Shown one piece after another: positions 9,701 through 17,332 of a DNA stretch of 64,000 bases. Below the pieces are notes generated by a model. It saw only the letters and a list, made by a program, of their open reading frames with translations. It was not told where the DNA came from and did not search any database. This DNA comes from Bacteroidales bacterium (lineage in GTDB: Bacteria > Bacteroidota > Bacteroidia > Bacteroidales > UBA932). Position numbers and translations under genes: made by a program. Numbering within the stretch: position 1 is the stretch's first letter; each line of letters opens with the position of its first letter. The stretch is from assembly GCA_022653675.1 (NCBI GenBank), contig JALCST010000007.1, positions 1 through 64,000 of the forward strand, read 5' to 3'.

Positions 9701-10256
9701 CATTGATTATGTTGCTCGAGGAGGTGAATTTCACCTCCTTATCCCTGTATCCCATAAAGGAAAAGATTACGTTCCCATCGCCGCGGCTTTGCAGTTTAAG
9801 CCGATAGGAACCGTCCAGATCGGCGGTGGTGCCGTTTGAGGTTCCTTTTTCCACGACCGAGGCACCAACAAGTACTTCCCCGTTTTCGTCTGTGACGATT
9901 CCGGACAGGATATGCGACTTGGACTTATTGGATTGCATGTACTTGGGAACCACTAAAATGGTCTTTTCATTGACCGAGTATTCGACGTTTTGTCCGGAGA
10001 ACAAATTCGCGAGTACGTCTTCGATCGAAGCATCCTTGAGGTTTATCGAAATCGCACGTTTTACATCCACATCGTCGGTCTTGATGGAAAACGAATATCC
10101 GTAATTGTTCTGCAGATATTTCAGAGCCACTTCGATGGGTGCGTCCTTTATCTTTATGTCGATGTTTTGTGCCGATAGTCCTGTCGCCAGGCACAGCATG
10201 ACAACTGCCATAAGGATACTTCTGAGTTTTACGATAATGATCGGGTTATTTCTCAT
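6720..10256 (-). CDS. SusC/RagA-family TonB-dependent transporter with STN signalling domain
   Basis: A 1178-residue outer membrane transporter. A signal peptide ends near residue 29 (GLSAQ). Residues about 31-105 are a secretin/TonB short N-terminal (STN) domain, the part that contacts a FecR anti-sigma factor. Residues about 115-190 are a carboxypeptidase-regulatory-like beta domain (SGIVTDENGEVLVGASV). A VVVVGYGTQ segment near 198-206 leads into the plug, then a 22-strand-type barrel ending in an aromatic (QITF). With SusD it forms the import complex for oligosaccharides. The gene lies 35 bases after the FecR stop and 5 bases before SusD, so FecR, SusC and SusD are probably on one transcript. 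The STN domain marks it as a signalling as well as transport component. Confidence 0.96.
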   Translation of the reverse strand: MRNNPIIIVKLRSILMAVVMLCLATGLSAQNIDIKIKDAPIEVALKYLQNNYGYSFSIKTDDVDVKRAISINLKDASIEDVLANLFSGQNVEYSVNEKTILVVPKYMQSNKSKSHILSGIVTDENGEVLVGASVVEKGTSNGTTADLDGSYRLKLQSRGDGNVIFSFMGYRDKEVKFTSSSNIINVTMHPAMAEIDKVVVVGYGTQRKANLTGSIATVDFSEQVDSRPTMNTSSALAGLAAGLQVMQSSGQPGSDGATLRIRGNGTLNSNSPLVLVDGIEWSMDNINSNDVASITVLKDASSTAIYGSRAANGVILVTTKKGKGASHITYSFSGIFQSPYNKLAWVSDYAQHMELVNEAADNIGQAHIFSDSSISAWLAADANSNGTNEYGVKNYISYPNTDWFKELFTTGFSQEHNISIDGSTDKVSYMFSLGYLDDNGVMNKFDEIDSGTEKVDFRTNMEVKVNKWLKVGTRTFGMKQDYGLANISNAFSYLYQTTPGIWPGTPDKWGRPADTAEESSSANNLFAQMAGPAGHNTVYRLNTSFYAIAELMKGLNFEVTGNYSPIFQDVNRYSRKNGKWDYTTDTRYSESNLDNATNSNRFSMNYRTNTQMLLRYNSNLGKDQEFGALLGFTTNYYKSRSYSVTKVGAPDWNVTEMSSYTDYSSSSSSTSEWSLMSFFGRINYAAKNRYLFEANLRYDGSSRFSSDSRWGLFPSFSAGWRIKEESFLKDVDWLSNLKIRGSWGITGNNNSGNYAWQATYNTVNVVVDGSDTIGLLQTELGNSSLKWETTYTTDLGIDYGMFENKLSGELDLYVKDTKGILFRPSIYETMGEVTGSYSNIAAIRNKGVELTLNYGDRIGRDFKYSVGLNLAYNVGVVTKYKGQLEKYWEDNGDGTKTYVNNISDVAESGFGGRILEGHLLGEHYIYKTYSGTGKGYDGTTLDINAGPKDGMIRTERDMAWVKAMIDAGYSFRGVTTVSKDQLWYGDLIYADTNGNGNYGDTNDMSFNGHINTPKWNAGLNISMSWKGFDLYALFAGSFGFYLTWTTEYYNTTKVTNGHGISERIADDHYFYDPDNLSDERTNINGTYPRFMLNDDQGNSLASDFREYRGDYVKLKNLQLGYTLPQNITQKFVINKMRLYVSLENIFTITEYPGLDPEIGTTIGYPLSRNVSLGAQITF

Positions 10257-10291
10257 TTCAGGTTATATTGAATTATTTGTTGTTATTTGTA

Positions 10292-11317
10292 TTATTTTTT
10301 TGAAAGAATCACTATTCCATGGTCATAGGTGATCTTCATTTTCTTGTCTGCATTGAGCGAAGCAAGTATTTGCTGCAGGGTTTCCCCGTTGACGAACGAA
10401 GCGAAGTAACGTACGTCGCGCAATTCGTCGTCACGTATTACTATATTCGTATTGAAACCGTATTCCAGTTCCTTTACTATATCCTCGAGAGTGAGATTCA
10501 TGAAATAGAACGTACGGACGTCTTTCCAAGAGACATATTTGTCCACATCGAAGTTATAACGCTCGGAAAGTCCGGTGCTTTTCTCTACCCTTATCGTATT
10601 CCCCGGAGACAGGAGGTATTTAAGTTCTCCTTTTGAAGACGACATGACCGACAATTGTACCGATCCTTCGAGCAGGCTTACTTCAACATCGTCGGATTCG
10701 CTATAGGATTTGAGGTTGAATTTAGTGCCGAGTACTTTTACTTCGTCGCCGTCGCTTTTTATGATGAACGGGCGCTTGGGGTTCTTGGCTATCTCGGCGT
10801 AAATCTCGCCGCATGCATATATGCATCGCGTGTTGCCGCGAAATTGTTCAGGATATATGATACGGCTGTCAGCCCTAAGCCACAGCTTCGAACCATCCGG
10901 CAGAACGACGTGGCGCGTTTCGCCGGATGGTGAGTACATCTCTACGAAGTTTTCCGGTTTATCCGTCTTATGATACAGCCATATCGAAACTCCTGCGAGA
11001 ATTACTATGGCGCATGCTTCTGCTACGATTGCAAAAGGCTTCCAGAAATTGCGTTTGCGGTGTCGGCTCGGCATTCCGCTTTCGTCGAGGAAACGTTCGA
11101 GACGCATTCTGACCCTCTCCTTGGCTTTTATGTCCCCGGTCACATCCATTTCCGAGACAATTCTCTCAAAAACGTCGTCGGAATCACGGGAATTAAGGTT
11201 ATTGTAAAGCCATTTTTGAATCCATGCGATTTCATCCCCGTTGCATTCGTCCTTCATGTAACGTTTCAGGAGTTCTATCGCCCGTTTGGTTTTGTCATTC
11301 TCGTTAATGTTATCCAT
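10292..11317 (-). CDS. FecR-family anti-sigma factor
   Basis: A 341-residue inner membrane anti-sigma factor. The N-terminal cytoplasmic part (about 1-92) would hold the ECF sigma factor, one membrane helix spans about 95-115, and the periplasmic part carries the FecR domain (YSPSGETRHVVLPDGS, VKVLGTKFNLKSY, VSLLEGSV). Its C-terminal region would contact the STN domain of SusC. It is first in the minus-strand operon and is divergent from the sigma gene at 11485, with 167 bases between the two starts. Regulation by ligand-loaded SusC is inferred from the established FecA-FecR-FecI scheme. Confidence 0.94.
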   Translation of the reverse strand: MDNINENDKTKRAIELLKRYMKDECNGDEIAWIQKWLYNNLNSRDSDDVFERIVSEMDVTGDIKAKERVRMRLERFLDESGMPSRHRKRNFWKPFAIVAEACAIVILAGVSIWLYHKTDKPENFVEMYSPSGETRHVVLPDGSKLWLRADSRIIYPEQFRGNTRCIYACGEIYAEIAKNPKRPFIIKSDGDEVKVLGTKFNLKSYSESDDVEVSLLEGSVQLSVMSSSKGELKYLLSPGNTIRVEKSTGLSERYNFDVDKYVSWKDVRTFYFMNLTLEDIVKELEYGFNTNIVIRDDELRDVRYFASFVNGETLQQILASLNADKKMKITYDHGIVILSKK

Positions 11318-11354
11318 GCTTCGATTTGTTACAGTATAAGTACACTTTAAATAT

Positions 11355-11387
11355 CAAACGTACGTAATATGTCCCATAGAAAAACAA
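11355..11387 (-). promoter_or_regulatory. Candidate promoter for the FecR-SusCD operon
   Basis: On the minus strand, TACGTTTG (11362 to 11355) fits the Bacteroidota -7 box TAnnTTTG. A TTG (11387 to 11385) lies 22 bases upstream, slightly long for the -33 element. It would start transcription about 30 bases before the FecR ATG. An ECF-specific promoter could also lie in this 167-base region; I do not recognise one. Confidence 0.4.
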
Positions 11388-11452
11388 TAAAAAACGAAAT
11401 CGACAACTTTTGGCTCCAAAGTGAAAAGCAGTGATATCTATGCTTTTTTTAT

Positions 11453-11460
11453 TACTTTTG
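11453..11460 (+). promoter_or_regulatory. Candidate -7 box for the ECF sigma gene
   Basis: TACTTTTG fits TAnnTTTG and lies 24 bases before the ATG at 11485. No convincing -33 TTTG is seen at the usual spacing. Its position argues against the longer reading frame that opens at 11431. Confidence 0.4.
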
Positions 11461-11484
11461 CTAATCAAGTATTTGCGGACTCCG

Positions 11485-12048
11485 ATGATCTTTTACGATA
11501 AGAAACTGTTACAGGGTATTAAGGATGGGGACAAGGAATGCTTCAGAAAACTTTTTGAAGAGAACTACGACGTCTATTATTCTTTCGCCAAGGGATTGCT
11601 AAAAAATAATGCGATAGCCGAAGATATAGTTCAGGATGCTTTCATGAAATTATGGATACGGCGCGAAAACGTCAATCCAGAGGTTTCCGTAAACAGCTAC
11701 GTGCTGGTAATGATCCGCAACTCCATATATAATTATATGCGTTTGAGATGGAATTCCCAATGTGCAGGGATCCCGGATGCTAACATTGAAGACGGTGCGA
11801 TTGCTGCCGACGAGAAAATCAGCGTCGACGAAATGAAGGAACGTATCGGCCATATAGTGGAAGGAATGCCTTCAAGGCGCAGACAGGTATTTGAGATGAG
11901 TCGCATGGGCAATATGACAAATGAAGAGATATCCCAAAAAATGGGCATATCCCGTCGCACGGTTGAAAAACATATAGAACTGGCGCTGCGCCAAATTAAA
12001 AAAGCCCTTCACGTTTCCATGTTCTTTATCATTATGAATCTTCTGTAG
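11485..12048 (+). CDS. ECF RNA polymerase sigma factor of the polysaccharide locus
   Basis: A 187-residue ECF sigma factor. The chosen start at 11485 begins [18 protein letters not shown]; the frame stays open to 11431, but those 18 extra residues are hydrophobic, unlike the family, and overlap the promoter. Region 2 covers about residues 20-85 ([28 protein letters not shown]). Region 4 is near 115-180 (LPSRRRQVF-like '[13 protein letters not shown]', '[21 protein letters not shown]'). Such factors normally precede their FecR gene on the same strand; here the two are divergent. Sequestration by FecR and release by SusC signalling is inferred from family knowledge. Confidence 0.93.
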   Translation: MIFYDKKLLQGIKDGDKECFRKLFEENYDVYYSFAKGLLKNNAIAEDIVQDAFMKLWIRRENVNPEVSVNSYVLVMIRNSIYNYMRLRWNSQCAGIPDANIEDGAIAADEKISVDEMKERIGHIVEGMPSRRRQVFEMSRMGNMTNEEISQKMGISRRTVEKHIELALRQIKKALHVSMFFIIMNLL

Positions 12049-12063
12049 TAGCCGGGTTTTTTA

Positions 12064-12071
12064 TATCTTTA
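12064..12071 (+). promoter_or_regulatory. Candidate -7 box for metG
   Basis: TATCTTTA differs from TAnnTTTG only in the last base and lies 20 bases before the metG ATG. No clear -33 element is seen; the upstream position falls in the end of the sigma gene. Confidence 0.3.
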
Positions 12072-12091
12072 CGCCGCAAAAAAATAGGATT

Positions 12092-14146
12092 ATGGACAAT
12101 TTCAAACGGACTCTTGTGACATGTGCCTTGCCTTATGCCAACGGCCCAGTGCATATTGGACATCTTGCCGGTGTTTATGTGCCGGCCGACATATATGTTC
12201 GTTATCTCAGGATGCGCGGCCGGGAAGTCCTTTTCATATGCGGATCCGACGAACATGGGGTTCCGATCACCATAAAAGCCCGCCAATTGGGGTGCTCGCC
12301 CCAGGACATAGTGGATAAATATCACGCTGTCATCAAGAAATCCTTCGAGGATTTCGGGATGAGTTTCGATATCTATTCCAGAACAAGCAGCAAGATACAT
12401 GGCGAGACGGCTTCGGCGTTTTTCCTGAAAATGTACAATGACGGGAAGTTCATCGAGAAAGAAAGCGAACAATATTACGATACCGAAGCCAAGGCCTTTC
12501 TTGCCGACCGTTATATAGTCGGGACATGCCCTAAATGCGGTTTTGAAGGTGCATACGGTGACCAATGCGAGAAATGCGGGTCGACGCTCAGCCCAGACGA
12601 ACTCATAAACCCGCACAGCGCGATCAGCGGTTCAAAGCCTGTCAAGAGAAAAACCAAACACTGGTATCTGCCTTTGGATCAATATGAGCCCTGGTTGCGC
12701 AAATGGATTCTCGAAGATCACAAGGAATGGAAAAGCAATGTCTACGGCCAATGCAAATCGTGGCTTGACAACCACCTGCAGCCGAGAGCCGTGACCCGCG
12801 ATCTCGAATGGGGAGTCCCTGTTCCATTGAAGGGGGCTGAGGGCAAGGTGCTCTACGTCTGGTTCGACGCACCTATTGGTTATATTTCGAATACTCGGGA
12901 GCTTTTGCCCAACGATTGGGAGAAATGGTGGAAGAGTCCGGATACCAGATTGATAAATTTCATAGGAAAGGATAACATAGTATTCCATTGCATTGTCTTT
13001 CCGGCCATGCTTAAAGGTTACGGGGACGGTTATATCCTGCCCGACAATGTCCCTGCGAACGAGTTCCTGAACCTCGAGGGCAACAAGATCTCCACTTCCC
13101 GAAACTGGGCGGTCTGGCTGGACGAATATCTCAAGGATTTCCCGGGGAAACAGGACGTGCTCCGTTACGTGCTTTGCGCGAATGCTCCGGAAACACAGGA
13201 CAACGATTTCACCTGGAAGAATTTTCAGACCAGGAACAACAGCGAGTTGGTCGCTATATTGGGCAATTTCATAAACCGTGTCGCCGTGCTGACCGGAAAA
13301 TATTTCGAGGGGAAAGTCCCTTGCAACCTGAAACCGGAAAAGATTGATTCAGATACGTTGGCGCATATCCCGCAGATCCGCGGAGAAGTTGAGAATTCTC
13401 TGGAACACTTCCGTTTCCGCGATGCACTTACCGCTGCGTTGTCCATGGCGAGACTTGGGAACAAATATCTTACCGATACCGAGCCTTGGAAATGTGCTAA
13501 GAACGATATGGATCGTACGGCTTCCATCCTATATACGGCACTGCAGATTTCTGCGGATCTCAGCATTGTTTTCGCCCCGTTCCTGCCCTTCACCGTTGTG
13601 AAGCTGGATAAAATTTTGAACACCGCGCCATTAGGATGGGATCGCATGGACGGTACCGGAATTCTTCCTGCAGGCCATCAGCTTGGAGAACCGGAACTGC
13701 TGTTTGAAAAAATAGAGGACGACGCCATACAGATGCAAATGGATAAGCTTGCCTCTGCCAAGGAAGCCAATGAAAAGCGTGCAAAGGAAGAGATCGAAAA
13801 GCGTCCTTTAGCCGCCAAGCCGGAATGCACCTTCGAGGAGTTCCAGAAGATGGATATTCGTATCGCTACCGTTATCAAGGCAGAGAAGGTACCGGATACG
13901 GACAAGCTACTGAAGCTTACCATAGATACGGGACTTGACGAAAGGGTTATAGTTTCCGGTATCGCCGGCAGCTATCCTCCAGAGCAGATGACAGGCAAGC
14001 AGATTTGCATTCTTGCCAACCTTAAACCTCGCGTCATCAGGGGAATAGAATCCAACGGCATGATTCTTATGGCCCAACAGCCGGACGGTACCATGAGGAT
14101 AGTCGAACCCGACGGGAACCTGATGAACGGTTCGCAGGTAGGTTAG
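12092..14146 (+). CDS. metG: Methionyl-tRNA synthetase
   Basis: A 684-residue class I synthetase that charges tRNA-Met. The HIGH motif is intact at residues 21-24. A zinc knuckle has Cys pairs at 146/149 and 159/162. The KMSKS loop is KISTS at 332-336. Residues about 570-684 form the C-terminal EMAP/Trbp-like tRNA-binding domain ([20 protein letters not shown], '[17 protein letters not shown]') used for dimerisation and tRNA binding in long bacterial forms. It is the only gene on its strand here. It converges on trpS, and the two stop codons overlap (shared bases 14143-14146), leaving no room for a separate terminator. Confidence 0.98.
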   Translation: MDNFKRTLVTCALPYANGPVHIGHLAGVYVPADIYVRYLRMRGREVLFICGSDEHGVPITIKARQLGCSPQDIVDKYHAVIKKSFEDFGMSFDIYSRTSSKIHGETASAFFLKMYNDGKFIEKESEQYYDTEAKAFLADRYIVGTCPKCGFEGAYGDQCEKCGSTLSPDELINPHSAISGSKPVKRKTKHWYLPLDQYEPWLRKWILEDHKEWKSNVYGQCKSWLDNHLQPRAVTRDLEWGVPVPLKGAEGKVLYVWFDAPIGYISNTRELLPNDWEKWWKSPDTRLINFIGKDNIVFHCIVFPAMLKGYGDGYILPDNVPANEFLNLEGNKISTSRNWAVWLDEYLKDFPGKQDVLRYVLCANAPETQDNDFTWKNFQTRNNSELVAILGNFINRVAVLTGKYFEGKVPCNLKPEKIDSDTLAHIPQIRGEVENSLEHFRFRDALTAALSMARLGNKYLTDTEPWKCAKNDMDRTASILYTALQISADLSIVFAPFLPFTVVKLDKILNTAPLGWDRMDGTGILPAGHQLGEPELLFEKIEDDAIQMQMDKLASAKEANEKRAKEEIEKRPLAAKPECTFEEFQKMDIRIATVIKAEKVPDTDKLLKLTIDTGLDERVIVSGIAGSYPPEQMTGKQICILANLKPRVIRGIESNGMILMAQQPDGTMRIVEPDGNLMNGSQVG

Positions 14147-15132
14147 AAGGTCCTGAATCCTATTGCTTGTTGTGCAAGTTTGAGGGTTGCGGAAGCTGAT
14201 GCCCGTGCTTTGTCGCGTCCAGTGGCGACCACTTTCGAGAGATATGCGTCGTCATTGTATATGGAACCTATGCGTTCCCGTATCGGGGCCACGGTCTTGC
14301 ATATGTCAGCTGCGAGCTGTTTCTTCAGGTCGCCGTAGCGTATGGAACAGTCGGCATATGCCGCTTCGAACTGCCTTACTATGTCAGGATCCGAAACCAA
14401 TTTCATCAAAGTGAATATATTGGCTACCGGTTCACTCATTTCGGAATCTGGTTCCGTCGGGCCGCTGTCGGTGACCGCATGCATGACTTTCCGTGTTATT
14501 GTCTTGTCGTCGTCTATCAGATAAATACCGTTGCCTTCGCTCTTCCCCATTTTCCCGCTGCCGTCCAGACCCGGCACTTTGACAAGGTCGTGACCGAAAT
14601 TGAAGGCATATGGTTCCGGGAATAGTTCAACGCCGTATGTGTTGTTGAAACGGCGGGCGAGCACCCTGGCGATTTCGAGATGCGGCTCCTGGTCCTTTCC
14701 GACAGGTACCCAATTAGCACGATGGGAGAGAATATCGGAAGCCATAAGCACGGGATATGTCAGGAGGCCGGCGTTGACATTGTTTGGATTCAGCCTGACC
14801 TTATCCTTGAAAGTCGTCGTACGCTCTAGTTCCCCGACATAAGCTATCATGTTCAGAAGGACGTAGAGTTCGCTTATTTCCGGTACGTCGCTCTGTACGT
14901 ACAGGGCACACTTTTCCGGGTCGAGTCCGGCCGCTAAATATTCCGAAAGAATGATTTTCACGTTGGCGTGGAAATCGTCTGGATGCGGATGTGTAGTCAG
15001 CGAGTGAAGGTCTGCTATGAAGAAAAAGCAATTGTATGTATCCTGTATTTTTACAAAATTCCGGAGCGCCCCGAAGTAGTTGCCCAGATGCATGTGTCCG
15101 GTGGAGCGGATTCCGCTTAGTACTGTTTCCAT
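14143..15132 (-). CDS. trpS: Tryptophanyl-tRNA synthetase
   Basis: A 329-residue class Ic synthetase that charges tRNA-Trp. It has the [17 protein letters not shown] signature with HLGN at 15-18 and the KMGKS loop at 194-198; length is normal for the family. It starts 4 bases after the recA stop on the same strand, so recA and trpS probably share a transcript. It ends inside the end of the convergent metG. Confidence 0.98.
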   Translation of the reverse strand: METVLSGIRSTGHMHLGNYFGALRNFVKIQDTYNCFFFIADLHSLTTHPHPDDFHANVKIILSEYLAAGLDPEKCALYVQSDVPEISELYVLLNMIAYVGELERTTTFKDKVRLNPNNVNAGLLTYPVLMASDILSHRANWVPVGKDQEPHLEIARVLARRFNNTYGVELFPEPYAFNFGHDLVKVPGLDGSGKMGKSEGNGIYLIDDDKTITRKVMHAVTDSGPTEPDSEMSEPVANIFTLMKLVSDPDIVRQFEAAYADCSIRYGDLKKQLAADICKTVAPIRERIGSIYNDDAYLSKVVATGRDKARASASATLKLAQQAIGFRTF

Positions 15133-15136
15133 TATG

Positions 15137-16189
15137 CTATTCGTCCTTTACACTCTTCAACGCTTCGCGGATCTTCTCTTCTATTTCGTCGGATAGCTGC
15201 GGATTGTCTTTCAAAATTTTTACGACCCCGTCCCTGCCCTGGCCGATCTTTGTATCGCCGTACGAGAACCATGAACCGTTCTTTTGTATTATATTATGTT
15301 CTACCCCTAAATCGACTATTTCGCCTGTCTTGGAAATTCCTTCTCCGAAGACAATATCGAATTCTGTTTTCTTGAAAGGAGGGGCCATCTTGTTTTTCAC
15401 GACTTTTACGCGGGTGCGGTTTCCGGTAGCGGAGTCGCCGTCTTTCAATTGCGTGATCCTTCGTACGTCGATTCGGACTGATGCATAGAATTTGAGAGCG
15501 TTGCCGCCTGTGGTCGTCTCGGGATTCCCGAACATCACGCCTATTTTTTCCCGCAGTTGGTTTATGAAAATGCAGCAGGTATTGGTTTTGGAGATGTTTG
15601 CCGTAAGCTTGCGCATCGCCTGGGACATGAGTCTCGCCTGAAGCCCGACCTTGTTGTCGCCCATCTCTCCTTCGATTTCAGCTTTTGGTGTCAGGGCAGC
15701 TACAGAATCCACGACGATTATGTCTACGGCCCCGCTCCTGATAAGGTTATCTGCTATTTCCAAAGCCTGTTCGCCGTTGTCGGGCTGGGATATTAGCAAT
15801 GTGTCCACATTTACGCCTAGATTCTTGGCGTAAGTGCGGTCGAATGCATGTTCGGCGTCGATTATCACTGCTATCCCCCCTTTCTTCTGCGCTTCGGCGA
15901 TCGCGTGGATCGCCAGAGTCGTCTTGCCGCTGGATTCGGGCCCGTAAATCTCAGTTACTCTACCTCTCGGATAGCCTCCGATACCCAACGCATGGTCCAA
16001 TCCTATGGAACCTGAGGGTATGACATCCACATCTGCATTGGGTTGTTCTCCCAGCTTCATTATTGTCCCCTTTCCGAAATCCTTGCGTATTTTGTCGATG
16101 GTGGCCTGCAGGGCTTTCATCTTTTCGCTGTTCTCTGTGCCGGTAGGGCTTGCATTCGCTTCCACTTTCTTCTCTTTCTCAGTAGCCAT
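15137..16189 (-). CDS. recA: Recombinase RecA
   Basis: A 350-residue strand-exchange and SOS co-protease protein. The Walker A motif GPESSGKT is at 83-90. The MAW-type loop '[15 protein letters not shown]' and the L2 segment with [12 protein letters not shown] are present. The tail is acidic (ALKSVKDE), as usual. The ATG at 16189 is 49 bases downstream of a good -7 box. I saw no obvious LexA-like operator in the 102-base gap shared with the divergent rlmN. Confidence 0.99.
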   Translation of the reverse strand: MATEKEKKVEANASPTGTENSEKMKALQATIDKIRKDFGKGTIMKLGEQPNADVDVIPSGSIGLDHALGIGGYPRGRVTEIYGPESSGKTTLAIHAIAEAQKKGGIAVIIDAEHAFDRTYAKNLGVNVDTLLISQPDNGEQALEIADNLIRSGAVDIIVVDSVAALTPKAEIEGEMGDNKVGLQARLMSQAMRKLTANISKTNTCCIFINQLREKIGVMFGNPETTTGGNALKFYASVRIDVRRITQLKDGDSATGNRTRVKVVKNKMAPPFKKTEFDIVFGEGISKTGEIVDLGVEHNIIQKNGSWFSYGDTKIGQGRDGVVKILKDNPQLSDEIEEKIREALKSVKDE

Positions 16190-16237
16190 AATTCCTAAAT
16201 TATTAATAATAAATCAAAAACATGCTTACGCACACAA

Positions 16238-16245
16238 CAAAGATA
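16238..16245 (-). promoter_or_regulatory. -7 box for recA-trpS
   Basis: Minus-strand TATCTTTG is a perfect TAnnTTTG, 49 bases before the recA ATG. No TTTG is seen at 19-21 bases upstream. Confidence 0.5.
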
Positions 16246-16279
16246 CTATATTATTTTTCAATTCCTGCCCTTTTTGTTC

Positions 16280-16287
16280 TAATTTTG
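16280..16287 (+). promoter_or_regulatory. -7 box directly in front of rlmN
   Basis: TAATTTTG fits TAnnTTTG, and the rlmN GTG begins only 4 bases later at 16292. If this box is used, the transcript would have almost no leader. A -33 TTTG is not visible. Confidence 0.4.
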
Positions 16288-16291
16288 CATT

Positions 16292-17323
16292 GTGAAAACG
16301 ACCTTGCTAGGATGTAACCTTTCGGAGCTCGGACGGATTGCCGATACTCTGAATCTTCCCTCTTTTACGGCTTCTCAGATAGCTGAGTGGCTGTATGCTA
16401 AGGGGAGCGTGGACTTTGATTCCATGACGAATATAAGCAAACGGGCCAGGGCTGCACTCGAAGAAAACTGCCGGATCGGCAGGGTCCTTCCTTCGGAGGT
16501 CAGGGTTTCTGAAGACGGTACAAAAAAGTATCTTTTCCCAGCGGGAAACGAAGGACGTTACATAGAAACGGTCATGATTCCCCAGAATGACCGTTTCACC
16601 TTGTGCGTTTCATCGCAGATCGGCTGTAAGATGGGGTGTAAATTCTGCATGACCGGTCGCCAGGGCTTTCACGGCAATCTGACTGCTGCCGATATCATGA
16701 ACCAATTCCTTAGTGTGGATGAGTTTCCGAAGCTTACCAATGCCGTATTCATGGGTATGGGGGAACCTTTGGATAATTATGACAATGTAAAGAAAGCCAT
16801 AGAAATACTTACTTCCGACTGGGGTTTTGGATGGAGTCCGAAAAGAATAACGGTCTCGACTGTTGGCATATTGCCTGCCTTGAAGAAGTACCTTGAGGAA
16901 AGCCGGTGTCACCTTGCGGTCAGCCTGCATACTCCCGATTCCGTCCAACGTGCCGGGATGATGCCGGTAGAAAAGGCTTACGGAATAGCCGATGTCGTTG
17001 GACTGGTTAAACGGTATGATTTCACCGGACAACGCAGGGTAAGTTTCGAATACATAATGTTCGAGGGAGTAAACGACGACAAGAAGCATGCCGATGCCGT
17101 GGTGAGGCTTTTGCGGGGTTTGGAATGCCGTGTGAACCTCATCCGTTTCCACACTATACCTGATAGTCCGCTTAAGCCCTCTTCGGATGCATCCATGAAC
17201 CTTTTCATGGAGAGACTTAACAGGCAGGGCATAACTACTACCATACGTGCGTCGCGGGGCCAGGACATATTTGCTGCTTGCGGATTGCTATCAGGAAGCA
17301 GGAACGAAAAGGATAAAAAATGA
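16292..17323 (+). CDS. rlmN: 23S rRNA/tRNA (adenine-C2) methyltransferase RlmN, radical SAM
   Basis: A 343-residue radical SAM enzyme that methylates C2 of A2503 in 23S rRNA and A37 in some tRNAs. The CX3CX2C cluster motif is Cys112, Cys116, Cys119 (GCKMGCKFCMTG). GMGEPLDNYDNV and the 'VSTVGILPAL' segment are family typical, and a C-terminal Cys lies in the 'IFAACGLL' tail. The start is GTG at 16292: the residues right after it (LSELGRIADTLNLPSFTASQ) match the family N-terminus, and the next in-frame ATG is at residue 45. The patatin-like gene follows 9 bases after the stop. Confidence 0.96.
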   Translation: MKTTLLGCNLSELGRIADTLNLPSFTASQIAEWLYAKGSVDFDSMTNISKRARAALEENCRIGRVLPSEVRVSEDGTKKYLFPAGNEGRYIETVMIPQNDRFTLCVSSQIGCKMGCKFCMTGRQGFHGNLTAADIMNQFLSVDEFPKLTNAVFMGMGEPLDNYDNVKKAIEILTSDWGFGWSPKRITVSTVGILPALKKYLEESRCHLAVSLHTPDSVQRAGMMPVEKAYGIADVVGLVKRYDFTGQRRVSFEYIMFEGVNDDKKHADAVVRLLRGLECRVNLIRFHTIPDSPLKPSSDASMNLFMERLNRQGITTTIRASRGQDIFAACGLLSGSRNEKDKK

Positions 17324-17332
17324 TGTTTGGAG

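Noticed and set aside
11431-11484. Extended N-terminus of the first ECF sigma factor
   Set aside because: It is a poly-leucine stretch overlapping the -7 box; sigma homology begins after 11485.
12032-12616. 194-codon minus-strand open frame opposite metG
   Set aside because: Shadow of the conserved metG N-terminus; no family resemblance.
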